From Natrinema pellirubrum DSM 15624 (GTDB taxonomy: Archaea > Halobacteriota > Halobacteria > Halobacteriales > Natrialbaceae), in assembly GCF_000230735.2 (NCBI RefSeq), contig NC_019962.1, forward strand, positions 3,162,001-3,226,000: DNA of 64,000 bases, read 5' to 3'. Of this stretch, positions 44,078 to 52,780 are shown piece after piece. The first letter of the stretch is position 1, and each line of letters starts with the position of its first letter. Below the pieces are notes generated by a model, which did not search any database, was not told the origin of the DNA, and was given only the letters and a program-made list of their open reading frames with translations. The position numbers and the translations under genes are program-made.

Positions 44078-45210
44078 TTGCTCTGTTGCAGCGTCGAATA
44101 GCACCAGTTTCAGCCTTGTTCTCGGCTGATTTCCGTGAGGCTTGTGGGGAATTGGACGCCGTCTTGCGATATGAGGTCGAAACGGCCGATCATACGGCAG
44201 TGTAAGAATCTTGCCAAACAGCACGTGGATAACCCTGACGAACCCGCTGCGCCGGACGGCGCCAGCGGGTTCGCCGAGTGGACTCAGATCGCGTTTATCC
44301 TCTTGCATGCGGAACTCGACAAAGATTTCCGAGAGACTGAAGCATGGTTCAATGACTCCAGAGCCATCCGTGAAGAGCTTAACATCGACAAATCGCCGGA
44401 TCACACCACGCTCTGTCGATGGGAGCAACAGGTCGACATGCGTGAACTCCGCAGCCTGCTCCGCCGCAGTGCGGAGCAGGCTGGCTGGTCGGGAACAGCA
44501 GCAATCGACGCCAGTGGCTTCCAGCGAGATCAAACCAGCTATCATTACCGGAATCGTGCTGGCTTCTCGTTTCACAAGCTGAAGACAACGATTTTGGTCG
44601 ATACAGAGTCACTGGCGATCAAAGACGTTCATTTCACGACGAAGCGCAAGTGGGACGGACACATCGGCTTGCAGGTCTATCGGCGCAACGCCGAAGACCT
44701 GCAAGAGTTCCTTGCAGATGCGAACTATTCGTGGTCAGATCTCAGAGAGGAGTGTCGCGCTGGCGCGACACGACCGCTAATCAAACACAGGGAGCACAAT
44801 GCGCTGAAGAAAGCGCATAACGCTCGGATGGACGAAGATCTGTACCATCAGCGGACACTGAGTGAGACTGCGTTCTCACTGCTGAAGGATGACGGTGAGA
44901 AGTTACGCTCTCGGAGCTGGCACGGCCAGTTCCGAGAGCTCACGCGCAAGTGTATCGTGCATAACCTATCGCAGGCGGCGAGTTAGGGCTCGCCGCCTGC
45001 TCTCTTTCTCTGGACGTATCCGCCAGAGACATCGCCGTCATCCACGTACGGGTTCTCACAAAGTGACCTAATTCTGATGGTTGCAGAATCAACGAACTGT
45101 ACTCCTCCCACATCATCCAGATCTCAAAACCATCAGTACAGGAGTTCTAACGCCACCTGCCTGAATGTCAAAGTTTCAATACTGCCGCCGTCTTGCGTTC
45201 AACAGAGCAA
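44078..45210 (+). mobile_element. IS5-type insertion sequence, about 1.13 kb
   Basis: Terminal inverted repeats TTGCTCTGTTG at 44078-44088 and CAACAGAGCAA at 45200-45210, flanked by CTCGAG on both sides (44072-44077 and 45211-45216) as a 6-base target duplication; because CTCGAG is its own reverse complement the exact boundary is less certain. It contains one intact transposase and a 220-base tail without a gene. GCCGTCTTGCG occurs near both ends (44155-44168 and 45187-45197), a subterminal repeat. Different from the element at 18191-19260. Confidence 0.85.
44171..44986 (+). CDS. IS5-family transposase (second element)
   Basis: A 271-residue DDE transposase. The start (ATG 44171) reads MRSKRPIIRQCKNLAKQHVD. 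The N-terminal DNA-binding part has FAEWTQIAFILLHAELDKDF. Catalytic residues are expected in AAIDASGFQRD, FLADANYSWSD and RTLSETAFSLLKDD. ORF intact. It shows little similarity to the transposase at 18240-19241 beyond family-level features. Confidence 0.88.
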   Translation: MRSKRPIIRQCKNLAKQHVDNPDEPAAPDGASGFAEWTQIAFILLHAELDKDFRETEAWFNDSRAIREELNIDKSPDHTTLCRWEQQVDMRELRSLLRRSAEQAGWSGTAAIDASGFQRDQTSYHYRNRAGFSFHKLKTTILVDTESLAIKDVHFTTKRKWDGHIGLQVYRRNAEDLQEFLADANYSWSDLREECRAGATRPLIKHREHNALKKAHNARMDEDLYHQRTLSETAFSLLKDDGEKLRSRSWHGQFRELTRKCIVHNLSQAAS

Positions 45211-46028
45211 CTCGAGTTCGTCGAGCAGCGCCCGCCCCGCGTCCTCGAGTTCCGGGATGAAGACCGATTCCCGGTAGGCGCTGGGTCCGCCACAGTACTT
45301 CCAGCCCCGTCGCTGGCAGTGCTGGAAGGTCGCGACCGGGTCCCCGTGATCGTACAGCGCGAAGAAGCCGTACTCCGGCGAGTCCGGGATCCGTTCTTGG
45401 ACCAGCGGCACGTGGCCTCGCGTGTCGATCTCGGCCTGCCGGTCCGGTTCCGTTCCCGGAGGCTGGTACTCGGTCGAGCCGATCGTCGCGTGTGCCGCGC
45501 TCGAGCCGAGATAGGCCGGTGCCGCGACGGTGTAGCGCGGTTTGACGATCGTCTCGCGATCCCAGTCGTCCCACTCGTCGAGAAGGGCGGTCTCGGGGGC
45601 CGCGACGCCGGCCGCGTCGGCGGCGGCGAAGAGTTCGACCCGGTCCTGGACACGGCGAAGGGTCTCGAACGACGGCCACGGGGTCGCGACGTCCGTCGCG
45701 AACTCGTCCCTGCGGTTCGCGAGGACGTAGACGTCTTCCTCGCGGACCGGGACGATCGTCTCGATATCGGTCCGTTCGGCGAGCGAGCGGAGGGCGTCGC
45801 CGTACGCGGCGAGATCGGTCTCGGGGTCGGGCAGCCCCACGAACTCGTCGCGATAGGCCGACGTCGCCGCCGGCGTCGATCGCGACTCGGAGCCGACGAC
45901 GGTTCGAACGCCGCGCGGTCGAAGCGAGCGGCAACAGGCGACCGTACTCGGGGCGGCGATTCCCGGCACGAGAACGCTCGCGTCCTCCCTGTGACGTTGC
46001 ATGAGCAGCGACTGAGGACGGCCGGTTC

Positions 46029-46042
46029 CATTGTTATAGATC
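46029..46042 (-). promoter_or_regulatory. TATA element for the interrupted ATP-grasp gene
   Basis: On the minus strand, ATCTATAACAATGG lies about 27-40 bases before the ATG at 46002. It supports this start over the longer open frame to 46149. The remaining gap 46043-46456 holds no gene that I can support. Confidence 0.45.
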
Positions 46043-46456
46043 GGGTACAGCGGCGGGACGACGACACCACCGGCCCGGCTTCCGACCGGTGGCTGTAGGC
46101 GCGGGCTACCCACGGCCGGCACCGAGACGCCAGTACGACCGGCTGCCACGAGTCGAACCCGTCGATTCCGGCGGCCGACAACCGATAGCAGGCGCTAGGA
46201 CGGCGCTACAGGACTCGTATGTCGCTCCTATCGATCGGACACCGGACCGGCCGGTGTGGGTGCGACGAGCCGCCGGCCGACGAGGCGGGAGCTGACGGGG
46301 ACGAGTCGGCCGGCTGAGACACGGTCACGGTCCCGCCGCGCTCGAGAGACGGGAGCCGATCCCGGAGCTACCGTCGGCCCGCCAGCGCCGTCGCTGGACG
46401 GACTCGAGAACCCCGAAGACTCGGGGAAGAAAAACCGCGGGGTAGACGGAATCGAC

Positions 46457-47338
46457 TTAGAGCAGTCCCGTCTTCTGGAGCTTCATCAGGTCCTCGGTGT
46501 CGAGGGTTTCGCCTTCCTTGAACTTCTGGTAGATCTCCTCGGCCTCTTCCTTGGCCTCTTCTTTCTTCTTGTCGCGCTCGGACTTGCGCTCTTCTTCCTC
46601 TTTCTTGTCCAGTTCGCGCAGGCGCTTCTGGACGCGGACGAAGTCCTCGTGGTGGCGGTCGGCGGCCTCCTGGGCCTCGACGAACTTCTCGTGCATCTCG
46701 TCGGCCTCGTCACGGATGTCGTCGGCCTCCCGATAGGCCTCGATCATCTGGTTGTGATGTTCCTGGGCCTTGTCGGCGAGTTCCGTGACCTTCTGGTGGT
46801 GCTGGGAGGCTTCCGATCGTACTTCCTCGGCCTCCTCGACGAGTTCCTCGAGGTCCTCGTTCTGATCGAGTTTCTGCTTGCGCTCCTCGTACTCCTCGCG
46901 CTTGCTCTCGATCTTCTCGATGAGTTCCTGCTCTTCCTCGCTCGAGAGGACCTCGGTCTGCTGTTTGAACTCGAGGTCTTCGATCTCCTCTTCGAGGTCC
47001 TCGAGGTCCTTGCCCTCGTCGAGCTCCATGTCCGATTTGAGCTGTTCGACCTTGTCGAACAGTTCGTTGGCCTCGGCGTTGAGCTCGTTGCGGCTCTCCT
47101 TGTGTTCCTGGACCTGCTCGTTGAGTTCGTCGCGTTTCTCGCGGTGCTCCTGGGCTTCGTCGACCTTCTCGCGAGTCTTCGCGTTAAGGTCGTCGCGTTT
47201 GGAAGCCCGGTCAGAAGCCATCTGGTTCAGCTCGTTGCGCCGGTCTCGCAGTTGACCGGCCATCTTGATGAGCTGTCCTTTCGATTTGTTTTCTAGGTCG
47301 TCCTCTGTCAGTTCGATGTTCTTCGATTCGTCTACCAT
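46457..47338 (-). CDS. Archaeal coiled-coil protein (COG1340-like)
   Basis: A 293-residue protein that is almost all coiled coil with strong Glu/Lys/Arg/Gln heptads (LRDRRNELNQMASDR, REKVDEAQEHREKRDELNEQ, EERKQKLDQNEDLEELVEEA). No enzyme motif. This matches the archaeal uncharacterised coiled-coil group COG1340, which is conserved in haloarchaea. ATG at 47338 (MVDESKNIEL) is preferred over a longer frame. The upstream gap 47339-47651 shows AT-rich promoter-like tracts near 47560-47660 but no gene. Confidence 0.8.
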   Translation of the reverse strand: MVDESKNIELTEDDLENKSKGQLIKMAGQLRDRRNELNQMASDRASKRDDLNAKTREKVDEAQEHREKRDELNEQVQEHKESRNELNAEANELFDKVEQLKSDMELDEGKDLEDLEEEIEDLEFKQQTEVLSSEEEQELIEKIESKREEYEERKQKLDQNEDLEELVEEAEEVRSEASQHHQKVTELADKAQEHHNQMIEAYREADDIRDEADEMHEKFVEAQEAADRHHEDFVRVQKRLRELDKKEEEERKSERDKKKEEAKEEAEEIYQKFKEGETLDTEDLMKLQKTGLL

Positions 47339-47651
47339 GTTAGTCAAACCTCTGTGCCATACCCGCACCGGGAAACCGACCGGCCGGCCGTCCGAGCCGA
47401 TCGCCGGCGATTCGGCGATCGGTTCGGCGGTAGCCAACCAGTCGTTCGAAGCGACTGCTCACGATCTGCGAAACCTCGGTGAATAAGATTTCCTGTCATC
47501 GATCGTCGAGCGATACGCGCCCCGGTGGCGTTCTGGTGACTGGTACTATTGTCGCCTCTAATTTAAAACTACCGGTACCCCAACCCCTGAAAACGGTTCG
47601 CAGGGGCCTCGTCTCGCCCCGTTAGCCCGTGACATGGTGGGCCGAACGTAG

Positions 47652-49568
47652 TTATAAATAGTACCGGTTACGGACCGTTCGATCACCGACGGCGACCTCG
47701 AGATCGACCCGCTCCGCGTCGGGCGGAATCCGGGCGGTTCCGGCGGAGGCCGTCTCGAGGGGGTCGACGTCTACCGTCGTCGCGGCCGTCTCCTCGCCCG
47801 CACGCCAGCCGACGGTCGTCTCGACGGCCTCGTGGCTGTCGTTACAGAGCGTGATCCCGACGGCCCCCGGCGTCGGCGGCCCGTCAAGGACGGCCTGAAT
47901 CGGCTCGTAGGACTGCGCGATCGCCTCGGCGGCCCGCTTTGGCTCGCCGTCGGCGGTGTGAGCGCCCATGCCGCCGCCCGGTGCGGGGTCGCGGAGCGTC
48001 GACGCCGCGAGGACGCCACATTCCCGCCGGCGGAGCGTCTCGGCGACCGTTTTCAGGATTTGTGCCTGCTCGCGCTGTGAGTCCTCGGCGTCGGCCCCGT
48101 CGGCGAGCAGGGACGGCTCGAGTCCCGGTATCGTCGCCGGGTCGGCCTCATCGGTTGCGAGCGATCCGGCGCCGAATCGGCCGACCACCTCACCGAGCGA
48201 CGGGTACGTCTCGAGCAGCCAGTCGATATCGGCGGCCTCGAGGTATCGCCAGCCCGGGAAGAGATGCGCCGCGTCGGGGTCGGTTCCCGGGGGGCCGGCC
48301 ACCGACACGACCGGCAGCTCGTCGGGGAGGTTCTCGGCGATCTCGTCCGCCGGTTCCCGGTCGACCGACGCTCGCCACGCCCGATACCGGACGGCGAGTT
48401 TCGCGAGCAAGCCCTCTCCAAGCGGCTCCGCGTACGGATCGGCCGGCCGGTCCTGAACGCCGTACATCGCGAGGCTCGGATGGCCGCCGTACGCCTCGGC
48501 CAGCGCCGTCGCCAGTTCGATCCCCCGCTCGACCGGGAGATCGGCCCCGCAGGCCGGCAGGTCCTGCCAGACCAGCAGTCCAGCCTCGTCACAGGCCTCG
48601 TAGAACGACGGGGACGGGACGTGACCGCGCGCCCGGAGCAACGTTGCGTTCGCGTCGACGGCCCGGTCGACGTCCGCGCGGGGATCGCCGCCGGGAAGCC
48701 GCGTGAACCCGCGGGCCCGCACCCGGCGGCCGTTGACCAGCAGTCCGTCGCCGTCGCGCTCGACGCGGCGCAGCCCGACCGTCCGCTCGCGGGTATCGCC
48801 CTCGAGTTTCGCCCGGACGGTGTAGCGGTCCTGCGGGCCGTACTCGCGGGGCCACCACAGCGACGGCTCCCTGATCGTGAGCGTCCGCGAGACGGTGGTC
48901 CGTTCCCCCGCCTCGGCCCGCACGGGCACCCGCTCCATGGCCGCGCCGCCGCGAAAGCCCTCGGGCCGCAGCGACAGCGTTACGGCGTCGTCGACGGCCG
49001 CCCCCGCGTCGACCTCGAGGGTCACGTCGATCGCGGCGCCCGCGCCGTCGAGAGCCGCGTTCGCGGCCGACGCGGCCCCCTCGCTCGCATCGCCCGCCGA
49101 CACCGGTCCCAATCGCGGACGGGCCTCGAACGCTCGCAGGAATGTCCGGGGACGGGACTCGACCGCGACGCCCCAGCGGATCCCAGGCGTGTCGAACCGG
49201 TCGGGGACCGCGTCGGTCCCGCGGATTCCGGCGAAGGAGTCCGGCCGTTCACAGACGACCAGTAATTCGTTCTCCAGGCGGGGATCGAACTCGAGACGGG
49301 CCGGGACGAACCCCACGTCGCTCGCGCCCAGCCGCGACCCGTTCAGCCAGGCCTCGGCCGGACCGTCCGTGCCGCCGATCTCGAGCAGCGCCCGTTCGGA
49401 CGCCTCGTCCCGCGGATCCGGAACCGTCGTTCGATAGGTGATCGGGCCGTCCGCGTCGGCGAACGCCGCAGGGCGGCCGGGCACCGATACCGGTCGCCAC
49501 CCTTCGACGGTCGGCGGGTCGTCACCGCCGGCGTCGGTGACGACGCCGGCAGTCCACTCGTCGGTCAT
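47652..49568 (-). CDS. GH2-fold protein, catalytic glutamates apparently lost
   Basis: A 638-residue protein with the layout of glycoside hydrolase family 2: an N-terminal galactose-binding-like sandwich (YRTTVPDPRDEASERALLEI, AEAWLNGSRLG), an immunoglobulin-like domain, a TIM-barrel region (GRRVRARGFTRLPGGDPRAD ... VPSPSFYEACDEAGLLVWQD) and a C-terminal beta-domain. At the acid/base site the sequence reads HPSLAMYGVQDRPADP where active enzymes have N-E, and at the nucleophile site EVVGRFGAGSL where beta-mannosidases have S-E-F-G. Both catalytic Glu seem to be missing, so it may only bind sugars. Confidence 0.75.
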   Translation of the reverse strand: MTDEWTAGVVTDAGGDDPPTVEGWRPVSVPGRPAAFADADGPITYRTTVPDPRDEASERALLEIGGTDGPAEAWLNGSRLGASDVGFVPARLEFDPRLENELLVVCERPDSFAGIRGTDAVPDRFDTPGIRWGVAVESRPRTFLRAFEARPRLGPVSAGDASEGAASAANAALDGAGAAIDVTLEVDAGAAVDDAVTLSLRPEGFRGGAAMERVPVRAEAGERTTVSRTLTIREPSLWWPREYGPQDRYTVRAKLEGDTRERTVGLRRVERDGDGLLVNGRRVRARGFTRLPGGDPRADVDRAVDANATLLRARGHVPSPSFYEACDEAGLLVWQDLPACGADLPVERGIELATALAEAYGGHPSLAMYGVQDRPADPYAEPLGEGLLAKLAVRYRAWRASVDREPADEIAENLPDELPVVSVAGPPGTDPDAAHLFPGWRYLEAADIDWLLETYPSLGEVVGRFGAGSLATDEADPATIPGLEPSLLADGADAEDSQREQAQILKTVAETLRRRECGVLAASTLRDPAPGGGMGAHTADGEPKRAAEAIAQSYEPIQAVLDGPPTPGAVGITLCNDSHEAVETTVGWRAGEETAATTVDVDPLETASAGTARIPPDAERVDLEVAVGDRTVRNRYYL

Positions 49569-49691
49569 TACCCCCGAGAGTGAACCCGAGATAAAAATCC
49601 CTTCCGACGGTTCAGAGGGTTCGCTGTCGGTCGGTTCCGGCCCGACCCCGACCGCTCGGGGATCGCGCCGGAAACCGTACAGGGATCCGTC

Positions 49692-50774
49692 TCAGAACAG
49701 GTTCTCGAGGCGGTCGTCGGCGAACTCTTCGGCGTGGTCTGTCGATTCTTCCTCCTGAGCCTCCTTGGCCTCGCGGGCCCGTTCCATGAACGCCTGGACC
49801 CGGTCGGAGCGCTCGGCACCGCCGAGCAACACCAGCGCACCCAGCCGATCGCTGTCCAGCGGGAAGTCCCCGCCCCGGACCTGCATGCTGCCGGTTTCGT
49901 CCTCGAGCCAGCGCCGGGCGCGCTCGACGCCCTTGCGCGGGATGGCGTCGGGCTGGCCGGCGATGACCAACAGCGCGGAGTCGGCCGTGGTCGCGTCGGG
50001 CAGGCTCGTCCCCGTCAACAGCGCCTGCCGCGAGACGGTCATCGCGGTGTTGATGTTCTCGGCGCTGTCGTCGCTTGCCACCTCGGTCGCGTAGCCAAGC
50101 GCCGCGACCCCGCCCGCTCGGAGGGTGTTGATGACCTCGCTCGAGTCGACAACGCTCTCGCCGACGCCCTCGACGGCTTCCCCGGAGGCAAAGAGCAGGC
50201 CGACCCGTTTCGCGATCCGGTCGTTGATCGTCTCGAAGGCACCTTCGACGCTCTCGCCCTGTTCGTGCCAGGCGTCGTTGTCGATCAACAGCGTCGAGTC
50301 GGCCTCCCGCAGCAGCGTCTTCAGCGAACGGCCGGCGTTTGCCTGATACAGCGCCCCCTCGTTGCGCCCGGGCAACACGCCCAGCGCGTAGACGGGGACG
50401 TCGTAGACCTGCTGAAGGTTGTGGACCAACACGGGCGCGCCGCCGCTGCCGGTGCCGCCGCCCAGTCCGGCGACGACGACGATCGCTTCGGCGCTCGAGG
50501 TTACTCGGCCGTCGAGCGCGCCGAGTACTTGCTGGATGTCGGCCTGCATCACTTCCGTGCCGAGTTCGTTGTCGCCGCCGACGCCGTGGCCGTTGACGCG
50601 GTCGGCACCGATCAGCTTCGTATCGACAACGTCGAGGGACTGGAGGTCGGGCCTCGCGGAGTTGACGGCCAGGGCTCCCTGGACGGCTCCGAAGTCCATG
50701 TTCGCGTCGAACCTCGCGAGCCGTTCGGTGATCTTCCCACCGGCCTGACCGACCCCGATCAGGGCTACTTTCAT
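49692..50774 (-). CDS. cetZ: Tubulin-like cytoskeletal protein CetZ
   Basis: A 360-residue tubulin-superfamily GTPase, a member of the archaeal CetZ group that controls cell shape and motility. The N-terminal nucleotide motif is KVALIGVGQAGGKITERL, then AVNSARPDLQSLD, the tubulin signature GLGGGTGSGGAPV and NAGRSLKTLLREAD. It differs from the FtsZ1 at 14468-15634 by the CetZ-type GVGQAGG start and the C-terminal helix rich in Glu/Arg. The ATG at 50774 is chosen; the longer reading adds 28 non-domain residues. GTTAAAC about 33 bases upstream may be its TATA box. Confidence 0.9.
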   Translation of the reverse strand: MKVALIGVGQAGGKITERLARFDANMDFGAVQGALAVNSARPDLQSLDVVDTKLIGADRVNGHGVGGDNELGTEVMQADIQQVLGALDGRVTSSAEAIVVVAGLGGGTGSGGAPVLVHNLQQVYDVPVYALGVLPGRNEGALYQANAGRSLKTLLREADSTLLIDNDAWHEQGESVEGAFETINDRIAKRVGLLFASGEAVEGVGESVVDSSEVINTLRAGGVAALGYATEVASDDSAENINTAMTVSRQALLTGTSLPDATTADSALLVIAGQPDAIPRKGVERARRWLEDETGSMQVRGGDFPLDSDRLGALVLLGGAERSDRVQAFMERAREAKEAQEEESTDHAEEFADDRLENLF

Positions 50775-50933
50775 ACCACTTGCATATGGGAGGGGGCTGT
50801 TTAACGTTCCGGTGATCTGAGACGTGGGTTCGAACGCGGCGAACGCACGATAGGCCACTCGGAACGGGAGACACCGGCGTCCCAGTCACCGCAGTTCACA
50901 ACACACTTGTGGAGTATCCCCGTCGGGTTCGGT

Positions 50934-51359
50934 ATGTTCCACGAACAGCGGATGACCGTCCCGGACTCGCCCGCCGACCTCTGGGCCGAGTACGCGGACG
51001 ACCTCGCGGCGATCGTTACGGAACGTGGCCCCGCCAAAGCGGCCGCCGAAACCGACCTCGAGCGGGAGCGCCTCGAGGCGGTCGCCGCGGGCGAGCTGCC
51101 GGAGCTGACCCTCGAGGAGGCCGCGGCGATCCAGTCGCTGGCCGAGGGCGCGCCCGATCCCGAGACGACGAAGACGATGGCGCTGGAACACCTACTGCTG
51201 GGAATGTCGACGGCGGTACTCGACGTCGACGCCGTCGAGAGCGAACTCGAGATCGACCTCGATGCCAAGGAGATCCAACAGAAGATCGAGAGCCGCGCGC
51301 CGATGTCGTTCGACGAGTTCGTCCACGTCCAGTACGTGATCGCGGACGGCGCGCCGTAG
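50934..51359 (+). CDS. DUF5791-type haloarchaeal protein
   Basis: A 141-residue acidic, helical protein, which I recall as the DUF5791 family. The start (MFHEQRMTVPDSPADLWAEY) leads into LAAIVTERGPAKAAAETDL and later LEHLLLGMSTAVLDVDAVES. No metal or catalytic motif visible. Divergent from cetZ with a 159-base shared upstream region; in haloarchaea this gene often lies near cetZ, but a link is not shown here. Function unknown. Confidence 0.65.
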   Translation: MFHEQRMTVPDSPADLWAEYADDLAAIVTERGPAKAAAETDLERERLEAVAAGELPELTLEEAAAIQSLAEGAPDPETTKTMALEHLLLGMSTAVLDVDAVESELEIDLDAKEIQQKIESRAPMSFDEFVHVQYVIADGAP

Positions 51360-51426
51360 CGCTGCCCGGTAACGGTCATTGATACCGCGCCCCGTGATTT
51401 ATCGCCCTCGACGGCGTCGACCCACC

Positions 51427-52668
51427 ATGTCGAACACGGAGCGCAGCGAGAACCGGCGTCGGGAGATCGACGACATTCTGGCACGGAAACCCGGCACCAA
51501 GGGAGTCACCGATCTCGCGGACCGGTATCGAGTGGTCGGTGCCGCGGACCGGGAGACGTACGCGAACTGGCTGACGCCGGTCGCGGAACACTACGTCTGT
51601 CACCGCAACGAGACGCTGGATCCCGTGGCCGAGGAGTGGACCGTCGAACTCGGCGGCGCGGTCGAGCGCGACGCCGAACTCGAGATGGCCGCGATCCGAG
51701 AGGAGTATCCGACGGTCGCCGTCGCCCACACGATGGAGTGTGCGGGCAACGGGCGGGGCTACTTCGAGCCCGAGACGGGGAGCGTCCAGTGGGAGTACGG
51801 AGCGGTCAGCACCGCGTTCTGGACGGGAACCCCATTGCGGTCGGTCCTCGTCGATCACGGCGCGGCGACCGACGACATGTGGCTCACCGCGGTCGGCGGC
51901 GATCGCCCGGAAGTCGACGGCGAGAACGACCGGTTCGCCCGCTCGATTTCGATGGAGAAGGTACTGGCCGACTGCGTCCTCGCCTACGAGGTGAACGGGC
52001 AGCCGCTGCCCCCGGAACACGGCCACCCGGTTCGACTGCTCGTCCCCGGCTGGTACGGCGTCAACAGCGTCAAGTGGGTCACCGAACTCCACGTGACCGA
52101 GACGATGGTCCACGGCGAGGAGTGGACGGACCGCGACGGGGAAGATTACACCCGTTGGCAGCAGTCGTCCTACCGGATCCACCCTGAGGGCGTCGAACCC
52201 GAGTCGAACGCGACGATCCCGACGTTCGACACGTGGGACCAGCTCGAGTCGGCCGAGATCGACCACCCCTACACCTTCGACCAGAACGTCAAGTCGACGA
52301 TCGGTGCGCCCGACGACGGCGCGACCGTCTCGAGCGAGGACGGGCCGATCGCGGTCGTCGGCGTCGCCTGGGCCGGCGACGACGCGGTGACGAGCGTCGA
52401 GGTCTCGACCGACGGCGGTGAGGAGTGGACCGAGGCCGAGTGTGTCGGCCCGGACTACGACTGCGCCTGGCGGCTGTTTCGCTACGACTGGGAGCCCGCG
52501 CCGGGCAGCCACATGCTCGTCTCGCGGGCGACCGACGAGCGCGGTCGCCGCCAGCCCATGCGGATCGCAGCACCCGAGGACGAGGCAGACGACGAGTACC
52601 CGTGGAACGAGGGCGGCTACGCCGAAAACGCCTGTCTCCCCCACGCGGTCGAGGTCACCGTCGAGTGA
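51427..52668 (+). CDS. Sulfite oxidase family molybdopterin enzyme
   Basis: A 413-residue molybdenum-cofactor enzyme of the sulfite oxidase fold. The Mo-ligating cysteine is in HTMECAGNGRGYFEP, preceded by a substrate/cofactor region (WTVELGGAVERDAELEM) and followed by PLRSVLVDHGAATDD and HPVRLLVPGWYGVNSVKWV, all family hallmarks. The C-terminal 120 residues form the Mo-co dimerisation domain (GVAWAGDDAVTSVEVSTDGG). No signal peptide, so it is cytoplasmic. The native substrate (sulfite or another compound) is not fixed by sequence. ATG at 51427. Confidence 0.88.
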   Translation: MSNTERSENRRREIDDILARKPGTKGVTDLADRYRVVGAADRETYANWLTPVAEHYVCHRNETLDPVAEEWTVELGGAVERDAELEMAAIREEYPTVAVAHTMECAGNGRGYFEPETGSVQWEYGAVSTAFWTGTPLRSVLVDHGAATDDMWLTAVGGDRPEVDGENDRFARSISMEKVLADCVLAYEVNGQPLPPEHGHPVRLLVPGWYGVNSVKWVTELHVTETMVHGEEWTDRDGEDYTRWQQSSYRIHPEGVEPESNATIPTFDTWDQLESAEIDHPYTFDQNVKSTIGAPDDGATVSSEDGPIAVVGVAWAGDDAVTSVEVSTDGGEEWTEAECVGPDYDCAWRLFRYDWEPAPGSHMLVSRATDERGRRQPMRIAAPEDEADDEYPWNEGGYAENACLPHAVEVTVE

Positions 52669-52780
52669 TGCCGATCGCGGCTCGAGTCCCCCGATTGAAT
52701 ATTCACGGGAATCGGCGCGGAGACAGGAGAAAACCGATCTCGAGCGGTGTAATTATGTACGGGCGACCACGACTCGACGT

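Larger units (their letters stand above)
43502..46002 (-). pseudogene. ATP-grasp ligase gene split by an IS5-type element
   Basis: The 5' part (45211-46002) and 3' part (43502-44071) are one gene interrupted at 44078-45210. Removing the element and one CTCGAG copy joins them in frame: 792 plus 570 bases give 454 codons, and the joined peptide DELEWHGLAMVEFLRD is a classic ATP-grasp segment. Other motifs are LDEWDDWDRETIVKPRY (ATP-binding Lys), GWKYCGGPSAYRES and KLMEINPRFWSSL (Mg2+ ligands). The family includes carbamoyl-phosphate-synthase-like carboxylate-amine ligases. The C-terminal tail is disordered. A TATAAC box at 46033-46038 supports the ATG at 46002. Likely inactive. Confidence 0.85.

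Noticed and set aside
18191-45210. Composite transposon bounded by the two insertion sequences
   Set aside because: The elements differ in terminal repeats, target duplication and transposase, and the 25 kb between them are mostly core genes.
46043-46456. Possible short plus-strand gene upstream of the ATP-grasp gene
   Set aside because: The frame is Arg/Gly/Pro-rich without a start signal, and the stretch reads as promoter and spacer DNA.
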